Below are positions 1 through 10,600 of a DNA stretch of 64,000 nt, in pieces. A model generated the notes under the pieces. That model was not told the origin of the DNA and did no database searches. It saw only the letters and a program-made list of their open reading frames with translations. The DNA comes from Tamarix chinensis (taxonomy: Eukaryota > Streptophyta > Magnoliopsida > Caryophyllales > Tamaricaceae), in assembly GCA_030549775.1 (NCBI GenBank), contig CM060174.1, positions 30,756,117-30,820,116 of the forward strand, given 5' to 3'. How positions within the stretch are numbered: the first letter of the stretch is position 1; each line of letters begins with the position of its first letter. Position numbers and translations under genes: made by a program.

Positions 1-690
1 CATTTGACTCCATGTTACATTTCATTACAGCCCAAAAAGCTTTATGTTCCAATTCAACCGAAAGATGATAAGGCTTACCGTAGACCAAACGATATGGTGA
101 CATACCAATTGGAGTTTTGAAATCTCTGCGATAAGCCCAGAGAGCATCATTGAGGTGTAAGCTCCAATCCTTTTTGTTGGTTTCTCCATCTTTTCCAGAA
201 TTGATTTGATTTCTTGATTGGATATTTGAGCTTGACCATTTGTTTGTGGATGATACGCTATAGATATTTGATGTGTTAGATGATATTTCTTTAACAATGC
301 TTCTACCGTTCTATTGCAGAATTGCGAACCTTTGTCATTTATTATAGCTTTTGGCAAGCCAAACCTTACAAAAATGTTAGTTAGAAGAAATTCTGCAACA
401 ACTTTGGCTTCGTCAGTACAGGTGGCCTTTTCCTCCACCCATTTTGACACATAATCAACAACAACGTGAATATATTTGAAACCAAATGATGATGGAAAAG
501 GACCCATGAAATATATACCCCAAACATAAAAAATTTCACATGCAATGATAGGAGTTTGTGGCATTTCATTTCTAAGACCTAGTCCTCCAATCTTTTGACA
601 ATTTTCACATGTTTTGTAAAATTCATAAGCATCCTTCAACAATGTAGGCAAAAAAAATCCACTTTCTAAAATTTTATAGGCTATTCTTTT
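1..690 (-). pseudogene. Integrase of the minus-strand Athila-type element, partial
   Basis: The main open frame runs from 651 down to 25. It begins in the zinc-binding region (CENC, residues 15-18) and covers the catalytic core. The core aligns by eye with plant Athila integrases ([18 protein letters not shown]). The first catalytic Asp of the usual GIDFMGP is Tyr at residue 47. The second Asp is present (NDKGSQF, residue 106). The catalytic Glu 36 residues later is Gln (GQAQISN, residue 142). Two of the three DD35E residues are therefore lost. The frame breaks near base 100 and the C-terminal part runs off the window. Confidence 0.85.
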
Positions 691-849
691 GGGACCAAAA
701 TGACTCCCACAAGCATAACTATGACAAAGTGTTAAGATAGAAAGAATTTCACTATCAAGAATACACCTTGTAATAATTTTGTCAACACATTATTTCCACA
801 AATATGGATCATCCCATACAAAATATTTCGCCTGACTCTTCATCCTGTT

Positions 850-1480
850 TTACTATGCTTTAGTAAAGTGTGAAGGAAATACCTTTGTTACCAAAAAATT
901 TACCATGTCAGCATACCATGGTATCTCATTTCCAATGGCATGAAGATGTTTTTCCGGAAATGATTCATTGATAGGTAACTCAACTTGAACCTCCTTGATC
1001 AACCTACTTAGATGATCTACTACTCCATTTTTTGATCCTTTTTTTTTACCTTTGATACGTATATTGAATTCTTGGAGTAGAAGTATCCATCTAATTAACC
1101 TTGGTTTTGTTTCCTTCTTTACCAGTAGATATTTCAAATCTACATGGTCAGAATAAACAATTATCTCAGTTCCTAATAGATAAGAATGAAATTTATCTAA
1201 AGCAAAGACAATGGCAAGAAGCTCCTTCTCAGTGGTTATGTAATTAAGCTAAGCTTCATTCAAAGTTTGTGAGGCATAGTATATCACATGTGGGTCTTTC
1301 CCAATCCTTTTCCCTAACCCTACACCAACAGCAAAGTTAGATGCATCACACATTAATTCAAAGGAAAAATTCCAATCGGGTGGTTGAAGCATGGGTGCAC
1401 TGATCAATTTTTCCTTCAGGTGTTCAAATGCTTTCTTACATGCATCATCAAATTGAAATCAGTTTCTTTTTGAAGAAGCT
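850..1480 (-). pseudogene. RNase H domain of the minus-strand Athila-type element
   Basis: The minus-strand translation shows the three expected RNase H landmarks in order: [17 protein letters not shown] and [10 protein letters not shown], supplying the acidic residues that degrade RNA in the RNA/DNA hybrid. They are followed by the linker HLSRL that precedes integrase. One TAG stop lies between the first two landmarks (NEA-stop-LNY, near 1250), where a CAG codon would restore the expected Gln. The segment from 1137 down to 853 is open. It sits between the RT and integrase fragments of the same element and is inactive because of the stop and neighbouring frameshifts. Confidence 0.75.
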
Positions 1481-2407
1481 TACATAACGGTTAGGCTATA
1501 TTAGAAAAATCCTTAATAAATCGATGATAAAATCTAGAATGGCCCAAAAATGAACGCATATCTTTAACAGTTGATGGATAAGGTAAAGAAGCTATAAGAT
1601 CGATTTTTTCCTTATCTAGTTCAATTACTTTAGCTGAAATGACATGTCCCAAAACTATTCCTTGTTGAACTATAAAATGGCATTTTTTAAATTTTAGCAC
1701 AAGATTTGTTTCAAGACATCTTTTCCAATATGAGAGTTAAATTACCTAGGCATTCTTCAAAAGAATCCTCATGAATACTAAAGTCATCCATAAATACCTC
1801 AATAATTTTCTCTAAATATTTGGAAAATATGCTCACCATACATCTTTGGAATGTAGCAGGGGCATTACATAATCCAAATGGCATGCGTCGATATGCAAAC
1901 GTACCATAAGGACATGTAAATGTGGTCTTCTCTTGATCTTCTAGAGCTATGGGAACCTACATATATCCAAAATTACCATCAAGAAAAAAAATAAGCATGG
2001 CTTACTAGCCTTTCTAACATTTGATCCATAAACGATAAAGGAAAATGATCTTTCCTTGTCATGGAGTTCAACTTCCTATAATCTACACATACCCTCCAAC
2101 CATTTTGAACTCTAGTAGGAACCATTTCTCCCTTATCATTTTCCACTACTGTTATTCCTATTTTCTTAGGTACAACTTGAAGAGGACTAACCCAACTACT
2201 ATAAAAAATTGGATAAATGACTCCCACAGATAACAATTTTAACACCTCTTTCTTCACAACCTCCATTATGATTGGATTCAACTTGCATTGTACTTGTCTA
2301 CTTGGCTTCACATCATCTTCCATTAAAATCTGATGCATACATACCAAAGGACTAATACCCTTAATATCAGCAACTATCCATCCCAAAGCAGATTTATATG
2401 TTTTCAA
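1480..2407 (-). pseudogene. Reverse transcriptase of the minus-strand Athila-type element
   Basis: The N-terminal part (2407 down to 1979) carries IADIKGISP, CMHQILMED, WVSPLQVVPKK and WRVCVDYRKLN, all standard for Athila reverse transcriptase. The catalytic box reads VFMDDFSIH, with the two Asp codons at 1783-1788. The C-terminal part (1700 down to 1491) has LGHVIS and MRSFLGHSRFYHRFIKDFS. At least one frame change separates the first part from the catalytic box near 1980, and another lies around 1700. The polymerase motifs are intact, but no single frame links them, so this is a relic. Confidence 0.85.
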
Positions 2408-2412
2408 AATAT

Positions 2413-3105
2413 TTACAAGTTTTTCTTCTTGTTGGGTGTTAGGTCACTAGAGATGATAACAGAAAGGGTATTTTTATCTTCTAAGAATGCATACTTGAGA
2501 TGGTTAGGTAGAGGTTTCAACTCTACTTCTGGTGCTTTCTCTATGGAAGGTAAAGTTCTATCTAATGTCAATGGTAAATCCAGAAATCTTCCAATTCTAC
2601 TAGGACATGCCCCCAAAGAAGTTACTACTTCTTTGATTTCTTCCTTAATATCATACATCTCATTTAGTTCTTTCAACTCTTCAGTTTCTATGCATTGAGT
2701 CAAGGTTACTTCTAAAGGATCTTCAGATGATAATTTATATACCATTTCAGTTAAATCCTCAATAATATCAATCATAGATACTTCACTATCTGTAGGGTAT
2801 CGCATGGAGTCATATATGTTAAACCTAATGACTTCACCATCAAACTCCATGGTCAAAACTCCATCATGTACATCAATTTTTGTTTTTGAGGTTTTCAGGA
2901 ATGGTCTACCTAACAATATAGGAGAGGGAACAATTATCTTGCATATCTAACATATAAAAATTAGTAGGGAAAACTAATTCATTCACTTGAACTAATACAT
3001 CTTCAATCACCCCTTCAAGATATGTGTTAGATCTATCAGCCAATTGAATAACAACACGAGTTTCCTTTAAAGGACCTAGAGTTAGGGCATTAAAAATAGA
3101 TAAAG
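2413..3105 (-). pseudogene. Protease C-terminal half and protease-RT linker, minus-strand Athila-type element
   Basis: The open frame from 2916 down to 2413 starts at MLGRPFLKT, the flap-distal LGRPFL motif of retroviral-type aspartic proteases. It continues through an acidic linker into LPNHLKYAFLED, the conserved run before Athila RT. Bases 2917-3105 encode the strand before LGRPFL in another frame (LADRS, EDVLVQVNE). The N-terminal half with the active-site Asp lies beyond the inserted chromovirus at 10045-10300. The bases 3101-3105 (TAAAG) are the left target duplication of that insertion. Confidence 0.8.
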
Positions 3106-3981
3106 TGATGTGAGTCTTGTAAATTTATATTTAAGTAATTTTGAAATATTTTGTGAATTAATTACTTACAATTGTTTATCTTATTTGTTGAATTAATAGG
3201 ATAATATCGCAGCTTATGGGAATCTGTGAACTGGGACATAAGTGCTGGGCAGTTCAGACTATTCTTGGAATGTTCAGATTATGTAAATTTTTATTAAACA
3301 TTTTTTTGTAATCCCAGATGATGCATTTGCCGGTCGGAATGGGCTAATGGGAATTAGGACGGTTGTATAATCCGCCACCTGATCCATAAAAATTGGACTA
3401 GCTGGATTGTGGATTAAGCATTCCTTAATGACCATGATTAGCTATAGTTGTTTTAGCTGATGGGAAATTAATCCTTAAGATTAATTTTATATTTGGGTCA
3501 TTTTCTTTATGATGGCTGGCTGGTCGACACCCTATGATGTTGTTGTTTGGTTTGGGCTGTTCGACACTTTATGTTCTTCTGGCCCAAACAAATTGTGTTG
3601 CGTCCATAACAGGTTGTAATGTTCGTACGTATTTTTTTTGTATCAAATACGGCTGCTCTATACATATATATAGATGATACATACGATGTAATAAACACTT
3701 TTGGCAGAAATAAAGCTCGGTGTTATTTTTTCTCTCAATCTCTCTCGACTCTTCTCTCTCTTGGCGATTCTCTCGTTCGCTTCCTTCCGCTTCTGTCTCG
3801 TTCTCTTCTCGATCGATCTTGATCATTCGCCTTCTAAATTCAATTGCCATTGATTCAATTGTGCTTCTGAAGTTGTGGTTCTTCCTTTGGAGAGTTTTCC
3901 TTAGGCTGTATTGGCGGAAAATCGAACGTTGCGCTCGATTAAATCTTCGATCCTTTGCGAAACCCTAACCGGTTTCCATCA
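3106..3981 (+). mobile_element. 5' LTR of the plus-strand chromovirus
   Basis: It is 876 bp long, begins TGATGTGAGTC and ends TTCCATCA. It matches the copy at 9154-10039 along its whole length. Its second half carries a TATA box, AATAAA signals and a pyrimidine-rich leader (TCTCTC runs, 3730-3800). Antisense and sense frames of 60-90 codons here are shadows of the non-coding LTR. Confidence 0.95.
3665..3672 (+). promoter_or_regulatory. TATA box in the 5' LTR of the plus-strand chromovirus
   Basis: TATATATA lies in mid-LTR and is kept in the other LTR near 9723-9730. AATAAA follows at 3690-3695 and 3709-3714, a usual spacing for R-region polyadenylation. The first AATAAA is mutated in the 3' LTR (AAAACA), while the second is kept in both copies. 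Confidence 0.6.
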
Positions 3982-3983
3982 TT

Positions 3984-3995
3984 TGGTATCAGAGC
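3984..3995 (+). other. Primer-binding site, initiator tRNA-Met type
   Basis: TGGTATCAGAGC starts two bases after the end of the 5' LTR. It is complementary to the 3' end of plant initiator tRNA-Met, the standard primer of chromoviruses. All twelve bases are intact. Confidence 0.95.
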
Positions 3996-4600
3996 CTCGG
4001 TTTTCTAGAGTGCTCGTAGTTTCTGTATCATTGATTAAGTTTTCTTCATTTTTGTTAATTCGATTTCTGTATTTCGCTAACCCTAGTTTGAGGTGTGAAT
4101 TTTAGGGTTTTACAACGACGAACTCAGTATCGATTCTTGTCGCTTTCAAACCGGCGATTAAAGCATTTCGACCCACTATTTTTGAAAGTCTGAAAAGAAA
4201 ACCCTAATCAACCTAGGGTTTAGTCAAGAATCTGAATCTTGACTGACAGCGCGGCCTAGTGTTGTTGGTTGAAAATTACAACCGGCGAACTATCTTGGTT
4301 TCAATAAAGGGGATAGTCCTCCAAGAAGAGGGGCACCCTAAATATTTGAACTAATTGGTTAAGAAGATGCGGTAATATCGTTCGCTCCTACTTATTTCGT
4401 ATTATTGAAATAATTTTGTCAAATTATCGTAAGTAGTGAGTTATTCTGAGTAAAAATTTTACTGTTGATATTACTGTTAACATTTGTGAAGCCATATTTC
4501 TGTGGCATATTGGTGTCTGTTGTCTGTGATTCTTGGATCAGTTGCTTCTGTGATTGAAATTACTGCTATGTTGATTGTTAATTACTGTTGAAAATTCATA
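3996..4600 (+). other. Untranslated leader of the plus-strand chromovirus
   Basis: About 600 bp lie between the primer site and the gag ATG. Short frames here look incidental. No tandem repeat or separate gene is visible. It would contain the packaging signals, which cannot be located by eye. Confidence 0.7.
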
Positions 4601-5900
4601 ATGTCTAATAATGGTCAATCAGTGAATCAATCTGTGTCTAGTAATGACCTTTTAGAAACCCTTAGGACTTTTCAAGAACAAATGGCTGCACAATTTGCTG
4701 TCTTATCTGCTAACCTAGAACAAAGATTAGGAGAACAGGAAGTAAGACTTAATGAATTACAAAATAACAGAATTGAAACTAATTAAGCAGGAGTTTTAGG
4801 AAGGGCTCCAATGGACCCTAGGACTAGGATTCCACTTATAGCTAATCTAGAGGAGTTAGAAGATCAAATATCCTACAATAGTGATAGGATGCCTAGACAG
4901 AACAATAGGCAGGATAGGGAATTAGATTTCATAGATAGGAATTTAAATAATCTTAAGCTGAGCATACCAGTGTTCAATGGGAGAAATGACCCTGATTACT
5001 ATTTTGAGTGGGAAAGAAAAATAAAATTGGTATTTGAGTGTCATAATTACTCTGAGGAAAAGAAAATTAAAGTGGCTGTAGTAGAGTTTACTGAGTATGC
5101 GTCTTCTTGGTATCATAATTTTGTGTTAACTAGACGTAGGTGTGGGGAACCTGCTTTACAGACTTGGGCAGAGTTTAAAACTTTAATGAGAAAGAGGTTC
5201 GTGCCAAGTTACTATTATAGAGAGTTGCATAAAAGGTTGTAAACTATTAGTCAGGGAGTGAGATCAGTAGATGACTATTATAACGAGTTAGAAGTTTTAA
5301 TTATTAAGACAGGAGTTATTGAGGATGATGATGCTACTATGGCTAGGTTTATGAGTGGATTAAATTCAGAGATAGCTGATAAGGTAGAGCTGTATCCTTG
5401 TGGAACATTAACTGAAATGGTAAATATAGCTACTAAGATAGAGATTCAATTGAGGAAATATAGGCAATATAAACCCCCTGGGGTTGGGTTTAAGACTACT
5501 ATGAGGAGAAATTTTGGGGGAAATACCTCTGGAAACTGGAAGAACAATAGTAAGGTAGAGTTTAGGGGGAGAAATAACGAAGTTAAGACAGGACAGAAAC
5601 CTGAAAAGGGCAGGAATGTGATGGCAAATCCTGTAAATGGGTCAAACAGGACTAGGGACATTAAATGTTTTAGATGTGGAGGTTTAGGTCATATAGCTTC
5701 TGAATGCCCTAACAAGAGGAATATTTTGATTAGAGAATCTGGGGAAGTAGAATTTGAATCTGAATATGAAGAAGAGGAAGAACGGGCTAATGTAGTAGGA
5801 AAGGGAGATAGTGACCTAGAAGATGAAATAGAATTACCAGTGAGTAGGGATCTCTTTGTGGTTAGAAGAGCTTTAAATAGTAATAAGTTACCTGATTCCA
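4601..5900 (+). pseudogene. Gag of the plus-strand chromovirus, two in-frame stops
   Basis: The ATG at 4601 starts the only frame that continues to the end of pol. The first 61 codons are Gln/Glu-rich and look like a coiled coil (LRTFQEQMAAQF, LEQRLGEQEVRL). A TAA at 4784-4786 follows, then the capsid-type domain (YFEWERKIKLVFECHNY, MRKRFVPSYYYRELH), a second TAA at 5240-5242, and the tail with one zinc knuckle CFRCGGLGHIASEC (5666-5707). The reading frame is the same on both sides of each stop. Gag would form the particle and bind element RNA. Either TAA becomes CAA with one C-to-T reversal in reasoning, and at the second site Gln fits the family (HKRL-x-TISQG). Confidence 0.9.
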
Positions 5901-6330
5901 ATGCTTTACAAAGAGAAAATATTTTCCATACTCAATGCTTAATTGATGATAAGTGTTTTAACATGGCTATAGATAGTGGCAGTTGTACTAATGCTGCTAG
6001 TACCCTTTTGGTATCTAAATTAGGTTTAAACACTACTAAACATCCAAAACCATATAGATTGCAATGGCTTAATGAGTTGGGAGATGTTAAGGTTAGTCAA
6101 CAGGTTCTAGTAAATTTAAAATTAGGGAAATATGAGGATTCTGTTTTATGTGATATAGTTCCTATGCATGCTGCTCATTTGTTGTTGGGTAGGCCTTGGC
6201 AATATGATAGAAGGGTAGTACATGATGGTTATAAAAATAGATATACAGTACATAACAATGATAGGAAGATTGTTTTAGCACCTATGACTCCAAAGGAAAT
6301 ATTTGAGGATCAAACCAAAATTAAATCTGA
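5900..6330 (+). pseudogene. Aspartic protease of the plus-strand chromovirus
   Basis: The domain is in frame with gag. The active site is AIDSGSCTNAAS, with the catalytic Asp codon at 5972-5974. The second landmark, LLLGRPWQYDR, ends the fold. It would cleave the gag-pol polyprotein inside the particle. No stop lies inside the domain itself; the nearest are at 5240 upstream and 6698 downstream. A linker with the SGLPPLRGIEHQIDF motif leads into RT, as in other chromoviruses. Confidence 0.9.
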
Positions 6331-6559
6331 TTATAAGGAATTAACTAAGTCTGATTTGGGAAATGATCATAGTACAAAGGACATGAAAGGCACTTTTGGA
6401 TTTTATGCTAAGGGTAAGGATGTAGGAAAGGCAATAAAAAGAAATGCTAATGTATATTTGATGGTTTTAAAGGGCTGCTATGAGAGTCAGAAAGGAACAA
6501 TTGAAGAAGTACCTAGTACAGTGAAAATGTTATTGGAAGAATATAGTGACTTATTTCCT

Positions 6560-7400
6560 GAGGATATACCTAGTGGATTACCTCCATTAAGGGGAATAGA
6601 ACATCAAATAGACTTTATTCCAGGAGTTGTTATACCAAACAGACCTGCTTATAGAGCAAATCCTGAAGAGGTTAAGGAACTAAAAAGACAAGTAACATAA
6701 TTGTTAAGTAAAGGATACATTAAGGAGAGTATGAGTCCTTGTGCAGTACCTGTATTACTAGTACCTAAAAAGGATGATAGTTGGAGAATGTGTGTGGATA
6801 GCAGGGCAGTAAATAAGATAACTATTAAGTATAGATATCCAATTCCTAGGTTGGATGAGATGCTGGATCACTTGTGTGGTGCTGTTATATTTTCTAAGAT
6901 AGATTTAAAGAGTGGTTATCATCAAATTAGGATGAAACCAGGGGATGAGTGGAAAACATATTTTAAGACAAACTTTGGATTGTATGAATGGTTAGTAATG
7001 CCTTTTGGGTTGTCAAATGCTCCTAGTACTTTTATGAGACTTATGAACCATGTATTAAGGGAATTTATTGGGAAATTTGTGGTTGTTTATTTTGATGATA
7101 TACTTATATATAGTAAATCCTTAGAGGAACACTTGGGACATTTAAGGATTATTTTGAATGTGTTTAAAGAAGAACAACTTTATGCTAATTTAGCTAAGTC
7201 TAGATTTTGTTTGGACAGTGTGGTTTTCTTGGGATTTGTGGTAGGAAAAGAAGGTGTGTCTGTAGATGAAGAAAAGATTAAAGCTATTCAAGAGTGGCCT
7301 GGACCAAAAAGTGTAATTGAAGTAAGAATTTTTCATGGATTGTGTTCTTTTTATAGGAGATTTGTGAGGAACTTTAGCACTATAGCTGCTCCTTTAACTG
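6560..7400 (+). pseudogene. Reverse transcriptase of the plus-strand chromovirus
   Basis: The motifs follow in order: [55 protein letters not shown] and the catalytic [10 protein letters not shown], with Asp codons at 7094-7099. The domain copies element RNA to DNA from the tRNA-Met primer. A TAA at 6698-6700, just before [10 protein letters not shown], breaks the frame. The rest of the domain is open and all catalytic residues are kept, in line with a fairly young insertion. Confidence 0.93.
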
Positions 7401-7479
7401 CCATAGCAAAAAAGGATAATGGGTTTATTTGGGGATTAGAACAACATCAATCTTTTGAGACACTTAAGAATAAGTTAAC

Positions 7480-7870
7480 CCAAGCACTTGTGTTGAGTCT
7501 TCCTGACTTTAAAAAAATGTTTGAATTAGATTGTGATGCCTCAGGGTTAGGAATAGGGGCTGTACTTTCTCAAGAAGGAAAACCAGTGGCTTATTTTAGT
7601 GAAAAATTAAATGGTAGTACTTTAAATTATTCTACCTATGAAAAGGAATTGTATGCTTTAGTGAGGGCTTTGGAGGTATGGCAACATTATATGTGGCATA
7701 GGGAATTTGTAGTTAACACAGATCAGGAGGCTATTAAGTATTTAAAGAGTCAGTCAAAGTTAAATAGGAGACAAGGTAGATGGATATAATTCATTGAAAG
7801 TTTTCCTTACATAATTAAATATAAGAAAGGTAGTGATAACATAGTTGCAGATGCTTTATCTAGGAGATAT
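7480..7870 (+). pseudogene. RNase H domain of the plus-strand chromovirus
   Basis: The landmarks are [30 protein letters not shown] and [11 protein letters not shown], which carry the acidic active-site residues. The domain follows RT in the same frame. A TAA at 7787-7789 falls in the segment RRQGRWI-stop-FIESFPY, and the frame continues unchanged to VADALSRRY, the usual end of the domain. It would remove the RNA strand after first-strand synthesis. Confidence 0.9.
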
Positions 7871-7879
7871 GCTTTATTG

Positions 7880-9244
7880 AATACTGCTTACACTACTTTA
7901 TTAGGATTTTCCAGTATTAAGCTATTATACTTAGAAGATAATGATTTTAAAGAAATATATAAAATGTGTGAAGTTTCTTCTCAAGGAAAATATTTTATTA
8001 ATGAAGGATACTTGTTTAGGGAACATAGATTATGTATTCCTGCATGCTCTTATAGAGGATTATTAATTCAAGAGGCACATAGTGGTGGATTAATGGCACA
8101 TCTAGGAACTCAGAAAACTTTAGATGTTTTAATTGAACATTTTTATTGGCCACACATGAAAAAGGATGTTTTGAAACATTGTGTTAATTGTATTAAATGT
8201 AGACAGGCAAAAACTACTTCAAAACCTTTTGGATTATACACCCCCTTGCCTGTATCTAATCATCCTTGGGTTGATGTGTCTTTGGATTTTGTGTTAGGAT
8301 TACCTAGGACTAATAGAGCTAAGGATTCCATAATGGTTGTGGTAGATAGGTTCAGTAAAATGGCTCATTTTATACCCTGTAATAAAACAAATGATGCTGT
8401 AGCAGTGGCTGAATTATTTTTTTCTAATGTGGTTAAGTTACATGGAATTCCTAAGACTATAGTTTCAGATAGGGATGTTAAGTTGTTAAGCCATTTTTGG
8501 AAAGTTTTGTGGGGTAAATTAGGGACTAAATTATTATTTTCTACAACTTGTCACCCTCAAACTGATGGTCAAACTGAGGTGGTTAATAGAACTCTGGGAA
8601 ATATGTTGAGGGCTGTCCTTGGAAAGAATCTTAAACAATGGGAGTATGTTTTACCTCAAGTGGAATTTGCTTATAATAGGACTTTACATTCTACAACTAA
8701 TAAAACTCCATTTGAGATTGTGTATGGTTTTAATCTATTAACTCCATTAGATTTGAGTCCTTTACCTCATACTGACTTACAAAATTTTGATGCTAAATCT
8801 AGAGCTGAAAGTATAAAAAAATTACATGAGAATGTAAGCCAACAAATTAATAATAAGGTACAACAGATGGCTGAACATGCTAATAAAAGAAGGAGGAAAA
8901 TGATTTTTAAACCTGGAGATTTAGTTTGGGTTCATTTAAGGAAAGAAAGGTTTCCAAATTTTAGAAAATCAAAATTGGATCCTAGAGGGGATGGACCGTT
9001 TACTGTATTAGAGAAAATTAATGACAATGCCTATAAAATTGATTTACCTATTAAGTTTGGAAATGTGAGTAATTCTTTCAATGTGGCAGACCTTAGTCCA
9101 TTTCTGGGACTTGTTCAGGTTTCAGAGGCGAAACCTTTCCAAGAAGAGGGGAATGATGTGAATCTTGTAAATTTATATTTAAGTAATTTTGAAATTTGTT
9201 GTGAATTAATTACTTACAATTGTTTATCTTATTTGTTGAATTAA
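7880..9244 (+). pseudogene. Integrase of the plus-strand chromovirus, open frame running into the 3' LTR
   Basis: The zinc-binding module ([14 protein letters not shown]) is followed by the DDE core: Asp in SLDFVLG, Asp in [12 protein letters not shown] and Glu in [11 protein letters not shown], all present. The C-terminal segment ([17 protein letters not shown] type, then NVADLSPF) continues through the purine tract and ends at 9244, about 90 bp inside the 3' LTR. This domain of about 455 codons is uninterrupted. I do not see an undoubted chromodomain or CR motif. The overlap of integrase with the LTR is the main reason for calling the element CRM-like. Confidence 0.92.
9141..9153 (+). other. 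Polypurine tract of the plus-strand chromovirus
   Basis: AAGAAGAGGGGAA directly precedes the TG of the 3' LTR, where the plus-strand primer is expected. It lies within the integrase reading frame. Confidence 0.9.
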
Positions 9245-10039
9245 TAGGATAATATCGCAGCTTATGGGAATCTGTGAACTGGGACATAAGTGCTGGGCAG
9301 TTCAGACTATACTTGGAATGTTCAGATTATGTAAATTTTTATTAAACATTTTTTTGTAATCCCATATGATGCATTCGCCGGTCGGAATGGGCTAATGAGA
9401 ATTAGGACGGTTGTATAATCTGCCACCCGGTCCACAAAAATTGGACTAGTTGGATTGTGGATTAATCAATCCTTAATGACCATGATTAGCTATAGTTGTT
9501 TTAGCTGATGAGATATTAAGCCTTAAGCTTAATTTTATATTTGGGTCATTTTCTTTATGATGGCTGGCTGGTCGACACCCTATGATGTTGTTGTTTGGTT
9601 TGGGTTGTTCGACACTGTTCGACACTTTATGTTCTTCTGGCCCAAATGAATTGTGTTGCGTCCATAACAGGTTGTAATGTTCGTACGTATTTTTTTTGTA
9701 TCAAATACGGCTGCTGTATACATATATATAGATGATACATACGATGTAAAACACACTTTTGGCAGAAATAAAGCTCGGTGTTATTTTTTCTCTCGATCTC
9801 TCTCAAATCTTCTCTCTCTTGGCGATTCTCTCGTTCGCTTCCTTCTGCTTCTGTCTCGTTCTCTTCTCGATCGATCTTGATCATTCACCTTCTAAATTCA
9901 GTTGCCATTGATTCAATTGTGCTTCTGAAGTTGTGGTTTTTCCTTTGGAGAGTTTTCCTTAGGCTATACCGGCGGAAAATCGAACATTGCGCTCGATTAA
10001 ATCTTCGATCCTTTGTGAAACCCTAACCGGTTTCCATCA
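9154..10039 (+). mobile_element. 3' LTR of the plus-strand chromovirus
   Basis: It is 886 bp long, begins TGATGTGAATC and ends TTCCATCA, followed by the target duplication TAAAG. It differs from the 5' copy by about 36 base changes, mostly transitions, and by an 11-bp insertion near 9610-9625 made by duplicating the TTCGACACT motif. Its first 91 bp encode the end of integrase. Confidence 0.95.
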
Positions 10040-10044
10040 TAAAG

Positions 10045-10600
10045 GCATAACGTTAATTGAAGCACCTAAATCATGCATTTTTCATACCCTGTGTTTCTAG
10101 TCTTGCAATGTATAGTAAAAATATCTTGATCCTTGCATTTTGGTGGAAGTTTCCTTTACAAAATTGCCAACACATGTTCTCCCACACTTACCTTTTCATC
10201 CCCCTTCAGTTTCCTTTTGTTAGTACACAAATCGTTAAGGAATTTCGTATACCTTGGTACTTGTTTAATTGCATCAATGAGAGGGATATTAACTTCTACT
10301 ATTTTAGTATGTCAAATATCTCCTTATCATAATTCATCTTTGTGTTTCTTGCCAACCTACTAGGAAAAGGAGTAGGAAATTTAATAGGAGAAGATGATTT
10401 AACTTTAGTTATTTGTTGCGAATCTTCATTCTTTTTTTCTTCAACAATTGTCTTATCTAATTCTTTACTTATTTCTTCTTCCTCACTCGCTTTTCTTGGA
10501 TCTTTCAACTATTTCCCACTTTGAGTTATGGTAGTACTAGCATTTTCCCTTAGGTTTCTTTTCGTCAAAATAGGGAATTTTGAGGATCCTTATGCTTGTA
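10045..10600 (-). pseudogene. Protease N-terminal half and gag C-terminus, minus-strand Athila-type element
   Basis: The minus-strand translation gives FPTPFPSRLARN (10299-10508 open frame), the segment before the Athila protease, and then DLGASINVMP. The active-site Asp codon is at 10070-10072. The Leu in place of Ser or Thr is normal for Athila proteases (established knowledge). The frame stops at the chromovirus insertion only about nine codons after the active-site Asp and resumes at 3100 going down. A Glu/Lys-rich stretch near 10440-10500 matches the low-complexity end of gag. There are frame breaks on both sides. Confidence 0.75.

Larger units (their letters stand above)
3106..10039 (+). 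mobile_element. Complete CRM-like chromovirus (Ty3/gypsy), nested in Athila, 6934 bp
   Basis: The element is bounded by two LTRs that start TGATGTGA and end CCATCA, and is flanked by a perfect 5-bp duplication TAAAG (3101-3105 and 10040-10044). A hand alignment of the LTRs gives about 36 substitutions over about 875 aligned bases (roughly 4 percent) plus one 11-bp insertion. Both the initiator-Met primer site and the purine tract are intact. The internal frame covers gag, protease, RT, RNase H and integrase, and runs through the purine tract into the 3' LTR, an arrangement I associate with CRM-type chromoviruses. Four in-frame stops disable it. Lineage assignment is by eye. Confidence 0.93.
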
